Assembly (NCBI RefSeq): GCF_020181595.1
Contig: NZ_CP084028.1
Coordinates: 127,220-160,828, forward strand
Direction: 5' to 3'
Source of the DNA: [Mycobacterium] vasticus
GTDB taxonomy: Bacteria > Actinomycetota > Actinomycetes > Mycobacteriales > Mycobacteriaceae
Length of the DNA stretch: 33,609 nucleotides
In this document: positions 8,297 through 15,335 of the stretch, piece by piece
Layout of the letters: the number at the start of each line of letters is the position of its first letter
Numbering within the stretch: position 1 is the stretch's first letter
Made by a program: the position numbers and the translations under genes
The notes under the pieces: model-generated
What the model was told of the DNA's origin: nothing
Databases searched by the model: none
Seen by the model: only the letters and a program-made list of their open reading frames with translations

Positions 8297-8755
8297 CTAC
8301 GGGTTGGCCAGCAGGTTGTCGCGGATCTGCGCGTAGGAGTGGGTGAACATCTCCACCTCACGCGGGCTGAGCAGATCGAAGAGGTTGGTGCGTACCGCTT
8401 TCACGTGGCCGGGCGCCGCTGCCCTCAGCTTCTCGAGGCCCGTCTCGGTGAGTTCAGCGAAGAGCCCCCGCTTGTCTTCGTCGCACTTGGCCTGACGTAC
8501 CCAGCCGGCGTCGATCAGGCGTTTGACCGCCCGGGTGACGCCGCTTCGCGTCGTCACGGTGATATCGGCCAACTCGTTCATCCGCATCCGCTGCTGTGGA
8601 GCCTCGGACAGCAGCGCGAGGATCTCGTAGTCGGCCGAGTTGATCCCCGACTCGGTGGACATCTGCCGTTCCAGGGCGCGCATCAGCAGTCGGTTGCTGT
8701 CAAGGTAACCACGCCACATCTGTTGCTCCTCCTCACTCAGCCACTGTGTCTCCAT
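8297..8755 (-). CDS. MarR-family transcriptional regulator
   Basis: This 152-residue MarR regulator has a winged helix-turn-helix at about residues 45-110: SADYEILALLSEAP, then LADITVTTRSGVTRAVKRLIDAGWV, then the wing around CDEDKRGLFAELTETG. Helices at both ends form the usual dimer arms. I chose ATG 8755 because the protein then has the family length and a good promoter ends 6 nt before it; a longer frame to 8863 would run through the regulatory region. It is divergent from the monooxygenase operon, and an 18-bp operator-like repeat sits between them. A Cys next to the wing (KCDED) could make it redox- or quinone-sensitive, as in some MarR proteins (inference). Confidence 0.88.
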   Translation of the reverse strand: METQWLSEEEQQMWRGYLDSNRLLMRALERQMSTESGINSADYEILALLSEAPQQRMRMNELADITVTTRSGVTRAVKRLIDAGWVRQAKCDEDKRGLFAELTETGLEKLRAAAPGHVKAVRTNLFDLLSPREVEMFTHSYAQIRDNLLANP

Positions 8756-8761
8756 ATCCGA

Positions 8762-8790
8762 AATATAGTTGATAATGCGACAGTTGTCCA
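8762..8790 (-). promoter_or_regulatory. Promoter of marR (leaderless)
   Basis: On the minus strand TGGACA (8790-8785), a 17-bp spacer and TATATT (8767-8762) form a near-consensus promoter. Transcription should begin at about 8755, the A of the marR ATG. A weak operator half-site, TAGTTG at 8766-8771, overlaps the -10 box, consistent with autoregulation. Confidence 0.62.
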
Positions 8791-8841
8791 GGCCGGAATC
8801 GCAGGTTGTGCTGTTCGGAAGCGAGGGAATGCATGCAGAAG

Positions 8842-8859
8842 TAGTTTCGTTGTCAACAA
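8842..8859. promoter_or_regulatory. MarR-type operator between marR and the LLM operon
   Basis: TAGTTT-N6-CAACAA is an 18-bp element matching TAGTTG-N6-CAACTA at 10 of the 12 arm positions. It lies 38 nt before the GTG of the monooxygenase. The same element, in better form, occurs twice upstream of the PPE gene at 23788-23843. Confidence 0.62.
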
Positions 8860-8897
8860 TCATGTACAGTCATGAACAACGAGCAAGGAGGGCTACC

Positions 8898-10010
8898 GTG
8901 GCAGACACCGGCATGCAGTTCGGCATCTTCACCGTCGGAGACGTCAGCGTCGACCCCATCACGGGCCGGATGCAGACCGAGGCCGAGCGGATCAAGGAGA
9001 CCGTGGCCATCGCAAAGAAGGCCGAGGAGGTCGGCCTGGACGTCTTCGCCACCGGTGAGCACCACAACCCGCCGTTCGTCCCGTCATCGCCGACCACCCT
9101 GCTGGGCTACATCGCTGCGCAGACCGAGCGGATCCAGCTGAGCACCTCCACCACGTTGATCACCACCAACGACCCGGTGAAGATCGCCGAGGACTTCAGT
9201 GTCCTGCAGCACCTCGCCGACGGCCGGGTGGACCTGATGCTGGGTCGCGGAAACACCGGCCCGGTGTATCCCTGGTTCGGCAAGGACATCCGGGCGGCGC
9301 TGCCGTTGACGGTGGAGAACTACCAGTTGTTGCGCCGGCTGTGGCGCGAGGACGTCGTCGACTGGAGCGGGCAGTACCGAACCCCGTTGCAGGGATTCAC
9401 TCTGGCACCGCGCCCGCTGGACGGCGTGCCCCCGTTCGTCTGGCATGGTTCGATCCGCAGTCCCGAGATCGCCGAACTGGCGGCGCATTACGGTGACGGC
9501 TTCTTCGCCAATCACATCTTCTGGCCGCCGTCGCACACCAAGCGGATGGTGCAGCTCTACCGGCAGCGCTTCGAGCACTACGGTCACGGCGGCGCAGACC
9601 AGGCGATCGTCGGATTGGGCGGTCAGGTGTTCATGCGGCCCAACAGTCAGGACGCGGTCAACGAGTTCCGGCCGTACTTCGACAACGCCCCGGTCTACGG
9701 GCACGGTGCGAGCCTGGAGGAGTTCAGCACCCAGACCCCGCTGACAGTGGGCTCGCCGCAGCAGGTGATCGACAAGACCCTGGGTTTCCGGGACTACGTC
9801 GGTGACTACCAGCGGCAGTTGTTCCTCGTCGACCACGCGGGCCTGCCGCTCAAGACGGTGCTCGAGCAGCTCGACATGCTGGGTGAGCACGTTGTTCCGG
9901 TGCTGCGCAAGGAGTTTGCCATCGGTCGGCCCGCGCATGTGCCGGGTGCCCCGACGCACGCCGCACTGGTCGACGCCGCGCAACAGCCCGAGATCCAGGA
10001 GGCGTCATGA
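8898..10010 (+). CDS. Luciferase-like flavin-dependent monooxygenase (CE1758-type)
   Basis: This 370-residue TIM-barrel monooxygenase is of the bacterial luciferase superfamily. Visible landmarks are the first strand MQFGIFTVGDV, the GEHHNPPF loop, the STTLITTNDPVKIAEDF strand-helix and VDLMLGRGNTGPVYPWF. The family uses reduced FMN and O2 to oxidise a small organic substrate, here unknown. The start is GTG 8898, with AAGGAGGG 5 nt upstream. The gene overlaps the FMN reductase gene by 4 bases (ATGA), so the flavin supplier is translationally coupled. This pairing is the one known as the CE1758/CE1759 families. The divergent MarR gene probably controls the operon. Confidence 0.88.
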   Translation: MADTGMQFGIFTVGDVSVDPITGRMQTEAERIKETVAIAKKAEEVGLDVFATGEHHNPPFVPSSPTTLLGYIAAQTERIQLSTSTTLITTNDPVKIAEDFSVLQHLADGRVDLMLGRGNTGPVYPWFGKDIRAALPLTVENYQLLRRLWREDVVDWSGQYRTPLQGFTLAPRPLDGVPPFVWHGSIRSPEIAELAAHYGDGFFANHIFWPPSHTKRMVQLYRQRFEHYGHGGADQAIVGLGGQVFMRPNSQDAVNEFRPYFDNAPVYGHGASLEEFSTQTPLTVGSPQQVIDKTLGFRDYVGDYQRQLFLVDHAGLPLKTVLEQLDMLGEHVVPVLRKEFAIGRPAHVPGAPTHAALVDAAQQPEIQEAS

Positions 10011-10600
10011 AATTGATCGTGATCAGCGGCGGACTGCGTGAGCCGTCGTCCACCCGGCTGCTGGCCGACCGGCTCGGAGCGGCAGTACGCGCCGAGCTGG
10101 CCTCGGGTGACATCGAGGCCGACATCGAGGTGATCGAGCTCCGCCAGTTCGCCCGGGCGATCACCGACGCCATGCTGGCGGGGTTCGCCTCGCCCGAGCT
10201 GGAGGAGGTGTTCGACGCGATCGCCGGCTGCGACGGAGTGATCGCGGTGACGCCGACGTTCAACGCGACCTTCAGCGGTCTGTTCAAGTCGTTCTTCGAC
10301 GTGCTGCCCGAGCAGACCCTGGAGGGCACGCCGGTGCTGATCGCGGCGACCGGCGGCACCGAGCGGCACTCGCTGGTGCTCGATCACGCCCTGCGCCCGA
10401 TGTTCTGCTATCTGCACGCGCTGGTGTCGCCGACGGGGGTGTTCGCTGCCACTTCGGACTTCGGTGCGCAGGGCCTGTCCGTTCGGATCACCAGGGCGGC
10501 CAACGACTTCACCGCGCTGCTGCGCCGGTGTGGGCCCAGCCGCAGCGGCGCGGCCGGCAAAGAGATCGATGAGATACAACGCCTGCTTGCGGGCGTCTGA
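10007..10600 (+). CDS. NADPH-dependent FMN reductase (CE1759-type)
   Basis: This 197-residue flavodoxin-like reductase has the FMN phosphate loop SGGLREPSSTRLLADRL near the N-terminus and the second flavin contact VTPTFNATFSGLFKSFFDVL in the middle, both typical of the NADPH-dependent FMN reductase family. It most likely supplies FMNH2 to the monooxygenase whose stop codon its start overlaps. The family is cytoplasmic and usually dimeric. The next gene, a WrbA-type reductase, begins 23 nt downstream, so all three form one operon. Confidence 0.9.
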   Translation: MKLIVISGGLREPSSTRLLADRLGAAVRAELASGDIEADIEVIELRQFARAITDAMLAGFASPELEEVFDAIAGCDGVIAVTPTFNATFSGLFKSFFDVLPEQTLEGTPVLIAATGGTERHSLVLDHALRPMFCYLHALVSPTGVFAATSDFGAQGLSVRITRAANDFTALLRRCGPSRSGAAGKEIDEIQRLLAGV

Positions 10601-10623
10601 CAAAAATCAAAGGAGAGATGGCA

Positions 10624-11223
10624 ATGACGAAGTTGGCGGTTATCTACTACTCGGCGACCGGGCATGGCACCGCGATGGCCCAGCGGGTGGCTCGCGCGGC
10701 CGAGGCTGCGGGCGCCGAGGTACGCGTGCGGCACATCCAGGAAACGGTGGATCCATCGGTGTTCGCCCACAATCCGGCGTGGACCGCCAACCACTCCGCG
10801 ACCAAGGACCTGCCCGCGGCCACCGGTGACGACATCGTCTGGGCGGACGCCGTCATATTCGGCTCGCCCACCCGATTCGGTTCCCCCTCAGCCCAATTCC
10901 GCAGCTTCCTCGACGGCCTGGGCGGACTGTGGGCCCAGGGCGCCTTGGCGAACAAGGTCTATGCCGGCTTCACCTCGAGCCAGACCGCCCACGGCGGCCA
11001 GGAAGCCACGCTGCTGAACCTCTACGTCTCGCTGATGCACTTCGGCGGCATCCTGGTTCCGCCGGGCTACACCGACCCGATCAAGTTCGCCGACGGCAAC
11101 CCGTACGGTGTCGGGCACATCACCGGTCCGGACAACCAGAACCAGCTCGGTGAGGCCACGCTCGCGGCGCTGGATCACCTGGCCGCCCGAGTGGTGGGCG
11201 TTGCCGCCAAGCTCTCCCGGTAG
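10624..11223 (+). CDS. WrbA-type NAD(P)H:quinone oxidoreductase
   Basis: This 199-residue flavodoxin-fold protein has the FMN loop YYSATGHGTAMAQ at about residues 8-20, GSPTRFGSPSAQFRSFLD in the middle and the WrbA-like GGQEATLL and HFGGILVPPGY stretches. WrbA proteins reduce quinones by two electrons and so prevent redox cycling. AAAGGAGAG at 10609-10617 places the start at ATG 10624; the in-frame ATG at 10618 would be only 2 nt from it. As the third gene of the operon with a flavin monooxygenase and an FMN reductase, it suggests the cassette oxidises an aromatic compound and then handles the quinone product (inference). Confidence 0.9.
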   Translation: MTKLAVIYYSATGHGTAMAQRVARAAEAAGAEVRVRHIQETVDPSVFAHNPAWTANHSATKDLPAATGDDIVWADAVIFGSPTRFGSPSAQFRSFLDGLGGLWAQGALANKVYAGFTSSQTAHGGQEATLLNLYVSLMHFGGILVPPGYTDPIKFADGNPYGVGHITGPDNQNQLGEATLAALDHLAARVVGVAAKLSR

Positions 11224-11270
11224 CGGGCCGGCGGCTGCCGGGTCGGACCGTTCCTGATCGTCGACAGGTC

Positions 11271-11299
11271 TTGATATGTGACTGACCTCACACTAGGGT
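11271..11299 (+). promoter_or_regulatory. Promoter of the tetR-R2lox operon
   Basis: TTGATA (11271-11276), a 17-bp spacer and TAGGGT (11294-11299) form a good promoter with a predicted start near 11306, about 24 nt before the ATG of the TetR gene. Confidence 0.6.
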
Positions 11300-11323
11300 G
11301 ACCAGTGGTCATTCCAGTGAGGT
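11285..11323. promoter_or_regulatory. Nested inverted repeats, operator of the tetR-R2lox operon
   Basis: TGACCA-G-TGGTCA (11299-11311) is a perfect 6-1-6 palindrome over the predicted transcription start. It is flanked by ACCTCAC (11285-11291) and GTGAGGT (11317-11323), perfect outer arms with almost the same centre. Such nested symmetry fits a TetR regulator binding as two dimers and controlling its own operon. Confidence 0.65.
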
Positions 11324-11329
11324 GGTCCG

Positions 11330-12013
11330 ATGCCGACGGTTACGTGGGGACGGGTCGACCCGGCGCGCCGGGTCGCCGTGCTGGAGGCCGCCGAAATGGA
11401 GTTCAGCGCCCACGGCTACTCGCACGGCAGTCTGAACACCATCGCCCGCCGCGCCAAGGTCGCCAAGGGCAGCCTGTTCCAGTACTTCGCCGACAAGGCC
11501 GACCTGTACGCGTTCGTCGCCGACACCTCGGCTTCGCGGGTGCGTTCCCACATGGAGCGCAAGATCGCCGAACTCGACTCCGGCAGGCCGTTCTTCGAGT
11601 TCCTCACCGACATACTCGACGTGTGGGTGGCTTACTTCGCCGATCACCCGCGGGAACGGGCTCTGCACGCCGCCGCCAGCATGGAAGTCGACACCGACGC
11701 CCGGATCAGTGTGCGCACCGTCATGCACCGGCACTACCTGGAAGTGCTGCGTCCCTTGGTGGATGGCGCCGTGGCGCGCGGTGACCTGCGTGCCGATGCC
11801 GACACCGGCGCGTTGCTGTCGCTGTTGCTGCTGATCCTCCCGCACCTGGCGCTCGCGCCGTATCTGCGCGGCATCGATCCGATCCTCGGTCTCGATGAAC
11901 CGACCCCAGAACAACCGGTCCTGGCGGTACGCCGACTGGTCGCCGTGCTGGCCGCGGCATTCGGTGGCGAAGTCACTCGCCTCCGACTTCCATCGAAGGA
12001 GGCAATCACATGA
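11330..12013 (+). CDS. TetR-family regulator (Rv0232-like)
   Basis: This 227-residue TetR regulator has the DNA-binding helices at residues 15-60: [40 protein letters not shown] is the full family signature, cited here in outline. The C-terminal half is helical with a hydrophobic ligand pocket region ([18 protein letters not shown]). Its length matches Rv0232 (229). GAGGTGG lies just upstream of the ATG. The stop overlaps the start of the R2lox gene by 4 bases, so the regulator and oxidase are translated together. It probably represses this operon through the nested palindromes at 11285-11323. The ligand is unknown; a fatty acid like the one found in R2lox crystals would be an attractive guess. 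Confidence 0.88.
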   Translation: MPTVTWGRVDPARRVAVLEAAEMEFSAHGYSHGSLNTIARRAKVAKGSLFQYFADKADLYAFVADTSASRVRSHMERKIAELDSGRPFFEFLTDILDVWVAYFADHPRERALHAAASMEVDTDARISVRTVMHRHYLEVLRPLVDGAVARGDLRADADTGALLSLLLLILPHLALAPYLRGIDPILGLDEPTPEQPVLAVRRLVAVLAAAFGGEVTRLRLPSKEAIT

Positions 12014-12957
12014 CGCGCACGCACTTCGACTCGCTGGCCGCGGGCGGCCTGAACTGGGACAGCCTGCCGCTCAAGCTGTTTGCCGGCGGCAACGCGAAGT
12101 TCTGGAATCCCGCCGACATCGACTTCTCCCGCGACCGAGCGGACTGGGAGGCGTTGACCGACCGGGAACGCGACTACGCCACCCGGTTGTGCGCGCAGTT
12201 CATCGCCGGTGAGGAGTCGGTGACCCAGGACATCCAGCCGTTCATGGCGGCAATGCGCGCCGAGGGTCGCCTGGGCGACGAGATGTATCTGACCCAGTTC
12301 GCCTTCGAAGAGGCCAAACACACCCAGGTGTTCCGGATGTGGCTCGACGCCGTCGGCATGACCGAGCAGTTGGACGGCTACCTCGAGGTACTTCCGACGT
12401 ATCTGCAGATATTCAACGAGGAGCTGCCGGAGTCACTGCACACCCTGGCCAGCGATCCGTCACCGGCGGCACAGGTTCGGGCGTCGGTCACCTACAACCA
12501 CTTCGTCGAGGGCACGCTGGCGCTGACCGGCTACTACGCCTGGCACAAGATCTGCGTGCAGCGCGGCATCCTTCCCGGCATGCAGGCGCTGGTCTCCCGG
12601 ATCGCCGACGACGAGCGCCGGCACATGGCGTGGGGCACCTTCACCTGCCGGCGCCACGTCGCCGCCGACGACGCCAACTGGACGGTGTTCGAGAACCGGA
12701 TGAACGAACTCATGCCGCTGTTGGGCAGTTTCACCGCGGAGGGCAACGCGATCTACGGCGACGAAGAGGTCCCGTTCGGCATCGGCCCCGAGGAGCTGCT
12801 GCACTACGGCATGGACAAGGGGATGCGACGGTTCGGCACGATCAGCAGCGCCCGCGGCCGGCCGGTCGGTGAGATCGACCTGGACTACAGCCCAGTGCAA
12901 TTGGAGGACACCTTTGCCGACGAGGACCGCCAGCTGCTGGTCGCCGCGTCCGCCTGA
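12010..12957 (+). CDS. R2-like ligand-binding oxidase (R2lox), Mn/Fe type
   Basis: This 315-residue ferritin-fold oxidase is orthologous to Rv0233 (314 residues). Every functional residue sits at the number reported for the M. tuberculosis protein: metal ligands Glu68, Glu101, His104, Glu167, Glu202 and His205, and the Val71-Tyr162 pair that forms the tyrosine-valine ether crosslink. It is often annotated as ribonucleotide reductase beta chain (nrdB), but R2lox lacks the radical tyrosine role in ribonucleotide reduction; it carries a Mn/Fe cofactor and a bound long-chain fatty acid, and its physiological substrate is not established. It is coupled by ATGA overlap to the TetR gene and ends 2 bases from the convergent gabD1. 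Confidence 0.95.
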   Translation: MTRTHFDSLAAGGLNWDSLPLKLFAGGNAKFWNPADIDFSRDRADWEALTDRERDYATRLCAQFIAGEESVTQDIQPFMAAMRAEGRLGDEMYLTQFAFEEAKHTQVFRMWLDAVGMTEQLDGYLEVLPTYLQIFNEELPESLHTLASDPSPAAQVRASVTYNHFVEGTLALTGYYAWHKICVQRGILPGMQALVSRIADDERRHMAWGTFTCRRHVAADDANWTVFENRMNELMPLLGSFTAEGNAIYGDEEVPFGIGPEELLHYGMDKGMRRFGTISSARGRPVGEIDLDYSPVQLEDTFADEDRQLLVAASA

Positions 12958-12959
12958 GG

Positions 12960-14336
12960 TCAGGCCACCCACACCGTCTTGAGGTTGCAGAACTCGCGCA
13001 TCCCGTGGCCGGACAGCTCCCGGCCGTACCCGGAGCGTTTGATCCCACCGAACGGCAACTCCGGGTAGGAGACCGTCATCCCGTTGATGAAGACCTGGCC
13101 CGCCTCGATCTCATCGGCGAACCGGCTGATCTCGGCCTCATCGCGGGTCCAGGCGTTGGAACCCAACCCGAACGGGCTGGCGTTGGCGATCTCGATCGCC
13201 TCGTCGATGTCGGCGGCGCGGTACACCGAGGCGACCGGGCCGAACACCTCCTCGGTGAACAGTGCCATGTCGCGGGTGATGTCGGTGATCACCGTCGGCG
13301 GGTAGTACCAGCCCGGGCGTTCGATTCGCTTGCCGCCGCAGCGGATCGTCGCGCCGGCGGCGACGGCGACGTCCACCTGTTCGGCCACCTCGTCGCGGCC
13401 CTGCTCGGTGGCCAACGGCCCGACGTCGGTGTTCGGGTCGGTCGGATCGCCGACCCGCAGCGCCGACATCAGTGCGGTGAACTCGCTGACGAACTGGTCG
13501 TAGACATCGGTGTGGACGATGAATCGCTTTGCTGCGATACATGATTGACCGTTGTTCTGCACTCGGGCGGTGACCGCGGTGCGCACCGCGCCCGCGAGGT
13601 CGGCCGACGGCATCACGATGAACGGGTCGCTACCGCCCAATTCCAGAACGGTGTGCTTGACCTCGTCGCCGGCGATCGCCGCGACCGACCGACCGGCCGG
13701 CTCGCTGCCGGTCAATGTGGCCGCAGCTACCCGCGGGTCACGCAGTATGCGTTCGACCGCTCCGGAGCCGATCAGCAGCGTCTGGAAGCAGCCGTCGGGA
13801 AAACCGCCGCGGGACAAGACATCCGCGAGATACAGCGCGGTCTGAGGAACGTTGGAGGCGTGCTTGAGCAGGCCGACGTTGCCGGCCATCAGCGCCGGGG
13901 CGGCGAAACGCACCGCCTGCCACAGCGGGAAGTTCCATGGCATCACCGCCAGCACGATCCCGATCGGCTGCCAACGCGCGAACGCCTTCGAGGCATTGAC
14001 CGCCGCGGGGTCGGCGGGCTCGTCGGCGAGCAGTGCTTCGGCGTGATCGGCGTAGAACCGAAAGCCCTTGACGCATTTGAGTGCTTCGGCCTTGGCGGAG
14101 GCCAGGGTCTTGCCCATCTCCAGCGTCATCAGTGCGGCGACCGCGTCGGCTTCGGCCTCCAGCAGGTCGGCGGTGGCGTGCATCCACCGGGCCCGCTGCG
14201 CGAATTCGGTGCGCCGGTAGTCGGCGAACCGGGCGGCCGCGAGGGTGATCGCCGCATCGACCTGCGCGTCGGTGTCCGCGGTGAAGGTCTTCACCGTCTC
14301 ACCGGTGGCGGGGTTGGTGGTGGCAATGGCGGGCAC
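12960..14336 (-). CDS. gabD1: NADP-dependent succinate-semialdehyde dehydrogenase
   Basis: This 458-residue aldehyde dehydrogenase matches Rv0234c. The catalytic set is complete: Asn135 in PWNFP, Glu232 in LELGG and the nucleophile Cys266 in NNGQSCIAAKR. LTGSEPAG at 209-216 forms the cofactor-binding turn. The enzyme oxidises succinic semialdehyde to succinate in the cytoplasm and can feed the TCA cycle when 2-oxoglutarate or GABA is degraded. The start is GTG 14336, with AGGAGG 5 nt upstream. An inverted repeat at 14364-14380 lies in its promoter region. Confidence 0.93.
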   Translation of the reverse strand: MPAIATTNPATGETVKTFTADTDAQVDAAITLAAARFADYRRTEFAQRARWMHATADLLEAEADAVAALMTLEMGKTLASAKAEALKCVKGFRFYADHAEALLADEPADPAAVNASKAFARWQPIGIVLAVMPWNFPLWQAVRFAAPALMAGNVGLLKHASNVPQTALYLADVLSRGGFPDGCFQTLLIGSGAVERILRDPRVAAATLTGSEPAGRSVAAIAGDEVKHTVLELGGSDPFIVMPSADLAGAVRTAVTARVQNNGQSCIAAKRFIVHTDVYDQFVSEFTALMSALRVGDPTDPNTDVGPLATEQGRDEVAEQVDVAVAAGATIRCGGKRIERPGWYYPPTVITDITRDMALFTEEVFGPVASVYRAADIDEAIEIANASPFGLGSNAWTRDEAEISRFADEIEAGQVFINGMTVSYPELPFGGIKRSGYGRELSGHGMREFCNLKTVWVA

Positions 14337-14363
14337 GCGGGCCTCCTAGGGGCGCTGTGATGT

Positions 14364-14380
14364 GGTGGTGGGTAACCACC
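14364..14380. promoter_or_regulatory. 6-5-6 inverted repeat upstream of gabD1
   Basis: GGTGGT and ACCACC form perfect arms around GGGTA, 28 bp before the gabD1 start and 68 bp before the divergent DUF5642-like gene. It may be an operator for either gene. No regulator gene is adjacent. Confidence 0.35.
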
Positions 14381-14447
14381 CTGCCACTTTCGAACCGCGT
14401 AGGCTCGCCACGAGCGAGCATCAGCACGTCGATACGGGAGTCACCGG

Positions 14448-15335
14448 ATGCGTTTCAACCCCCCGCCCAACTGGCCGCCCGCGCCGCCCGGATGGGTGCC
14501 GGACGCCGGCTGGGCGCCGGACCCCTCCTGGCCGCCTCTTCCCGAAGGCTGGCCGCTGTGGGTGGACGACGGCGTGCCCTGGCCGATGCCGGGCCCCCAG
14601 CCGGGTTCCCGCAAGACGCTGTGGTTGGCACTGGGCGCCGCTGCGGCGGCGGTCGTGCTGATCGCCGGTGTGGTGCTCGGTGTCAGCGGCCGGTTCTCGC
14701 GCGAGGACAAGCCGTCCCGCAAACCCGACATCACCGCGTTGACTTCGGAGATGCTGGTCGACCGGGCGTCGTTCCCCGACCCGTCCGGCGGCAAATGGAT
14801 CAGTGGGGTGGACAGTGCTGGTGACACCCCGTCGGAGATGCCGAACCTGACCGTCGATCCGCCCGAATGCGCCGACCTGTACTCCAGTCCCTCCTCGGCC
14901 CGGCAGACCGCGACGGCGACCTTGGCCAAGCTGCAACCCGGTGGTCTGCACTCGATGCGGGTGCGGTTGGCGCTCACCTCCGAGCACCCCAACCTCAAGA
15001 AGCTGCTGGACACCTGCCAGTCGTTCAAGCAGACGTTCGAGGCGGGTGGGCGAAGCGTCACCACCGATATTTCGCTGACACCGCTGGAGGCCGCCGACGT
15101 GCCGCCGTGGGCGGTCGCCACGGTGATCACCAGCGCCAGCAATGCTGCGGTCCGGCTGCCGATCTCGATCACGGCGTCCACCATCTCCGGCTTCTACCGC
15201 GGGGTGCTGGTGGTCGCGACCAGCAACGACATCGGCCTGCGGATGAACAATGACGGTGGGGACGACGCCGCACACGCCGACGAACTGGTGAAGCTGTTCA
15301 ACACCCAGATCGAGAAGCTGGAGGCCGCGCAGTAG
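14448..15335 (+). CDS. Trp/Pro-rich single-pass protein with DUF5642-like outer domain
   Basis: This 295-residue mycobacterial protein of unknown function has three parts. Residues 1-50 are a cytoplasmic Pro/Trp tract with repeated W-P and GW units (NWPPAPPGW, SWPPLPEGW). Residues 57-79 are one transmembrane helix. Residues 95-295 are an extracytoplasmic domain that begins LVDRASFPDPSGG, has a PPEC cysteine and a second Cys in DTCQSF that could pair with it, and ends in a charged helix. The outer part resembles the DUF5642 / PknH-sensor-like domains of mycobacterial lipoproteins, a tentative match. GGGAG lies about 9 nt before the ATG. The 3' end overlaps aftD by 38 bases on the opposite strand. 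H37Rv has a different membrane gene, Rv0235c, near here. Confidence 0.78.
   Translation: MRFNPPPNWPPAPPGWVPDAGWAPDPSWPPLPEGWPLWVDDGVPWPMPGPQPGSRKTLWLALGAAAAAVVLIAGVVLGVSGRFSREDKPSRKPDITALTSEMLVDRASFPDPSGGKWISGVDSAGDTPSEMPNLTVDPPECADLYSSPSSARQTATATLAKLQPGGLHSMRVRLALTSEHPNLKKLLDTCQSFKQTFEAGGRSVTTDISLTPLEAADVPPWAVATVITSASNAAVRLPISITASTISGFYRGVLVVATSNDIGLRMNNDGGDDAAHADELVKLFNTQIEKLEAAQ

Noticed and set aside
12010..12957. Ribonucleotide reductase small subunit (nrdB) annotation
   Set aside because: The residue pattern, including Val71 and Tyr162 of the crosslink and numbering identical to Rv0233, marks R2lox, and no large-subunit gene is nearby.
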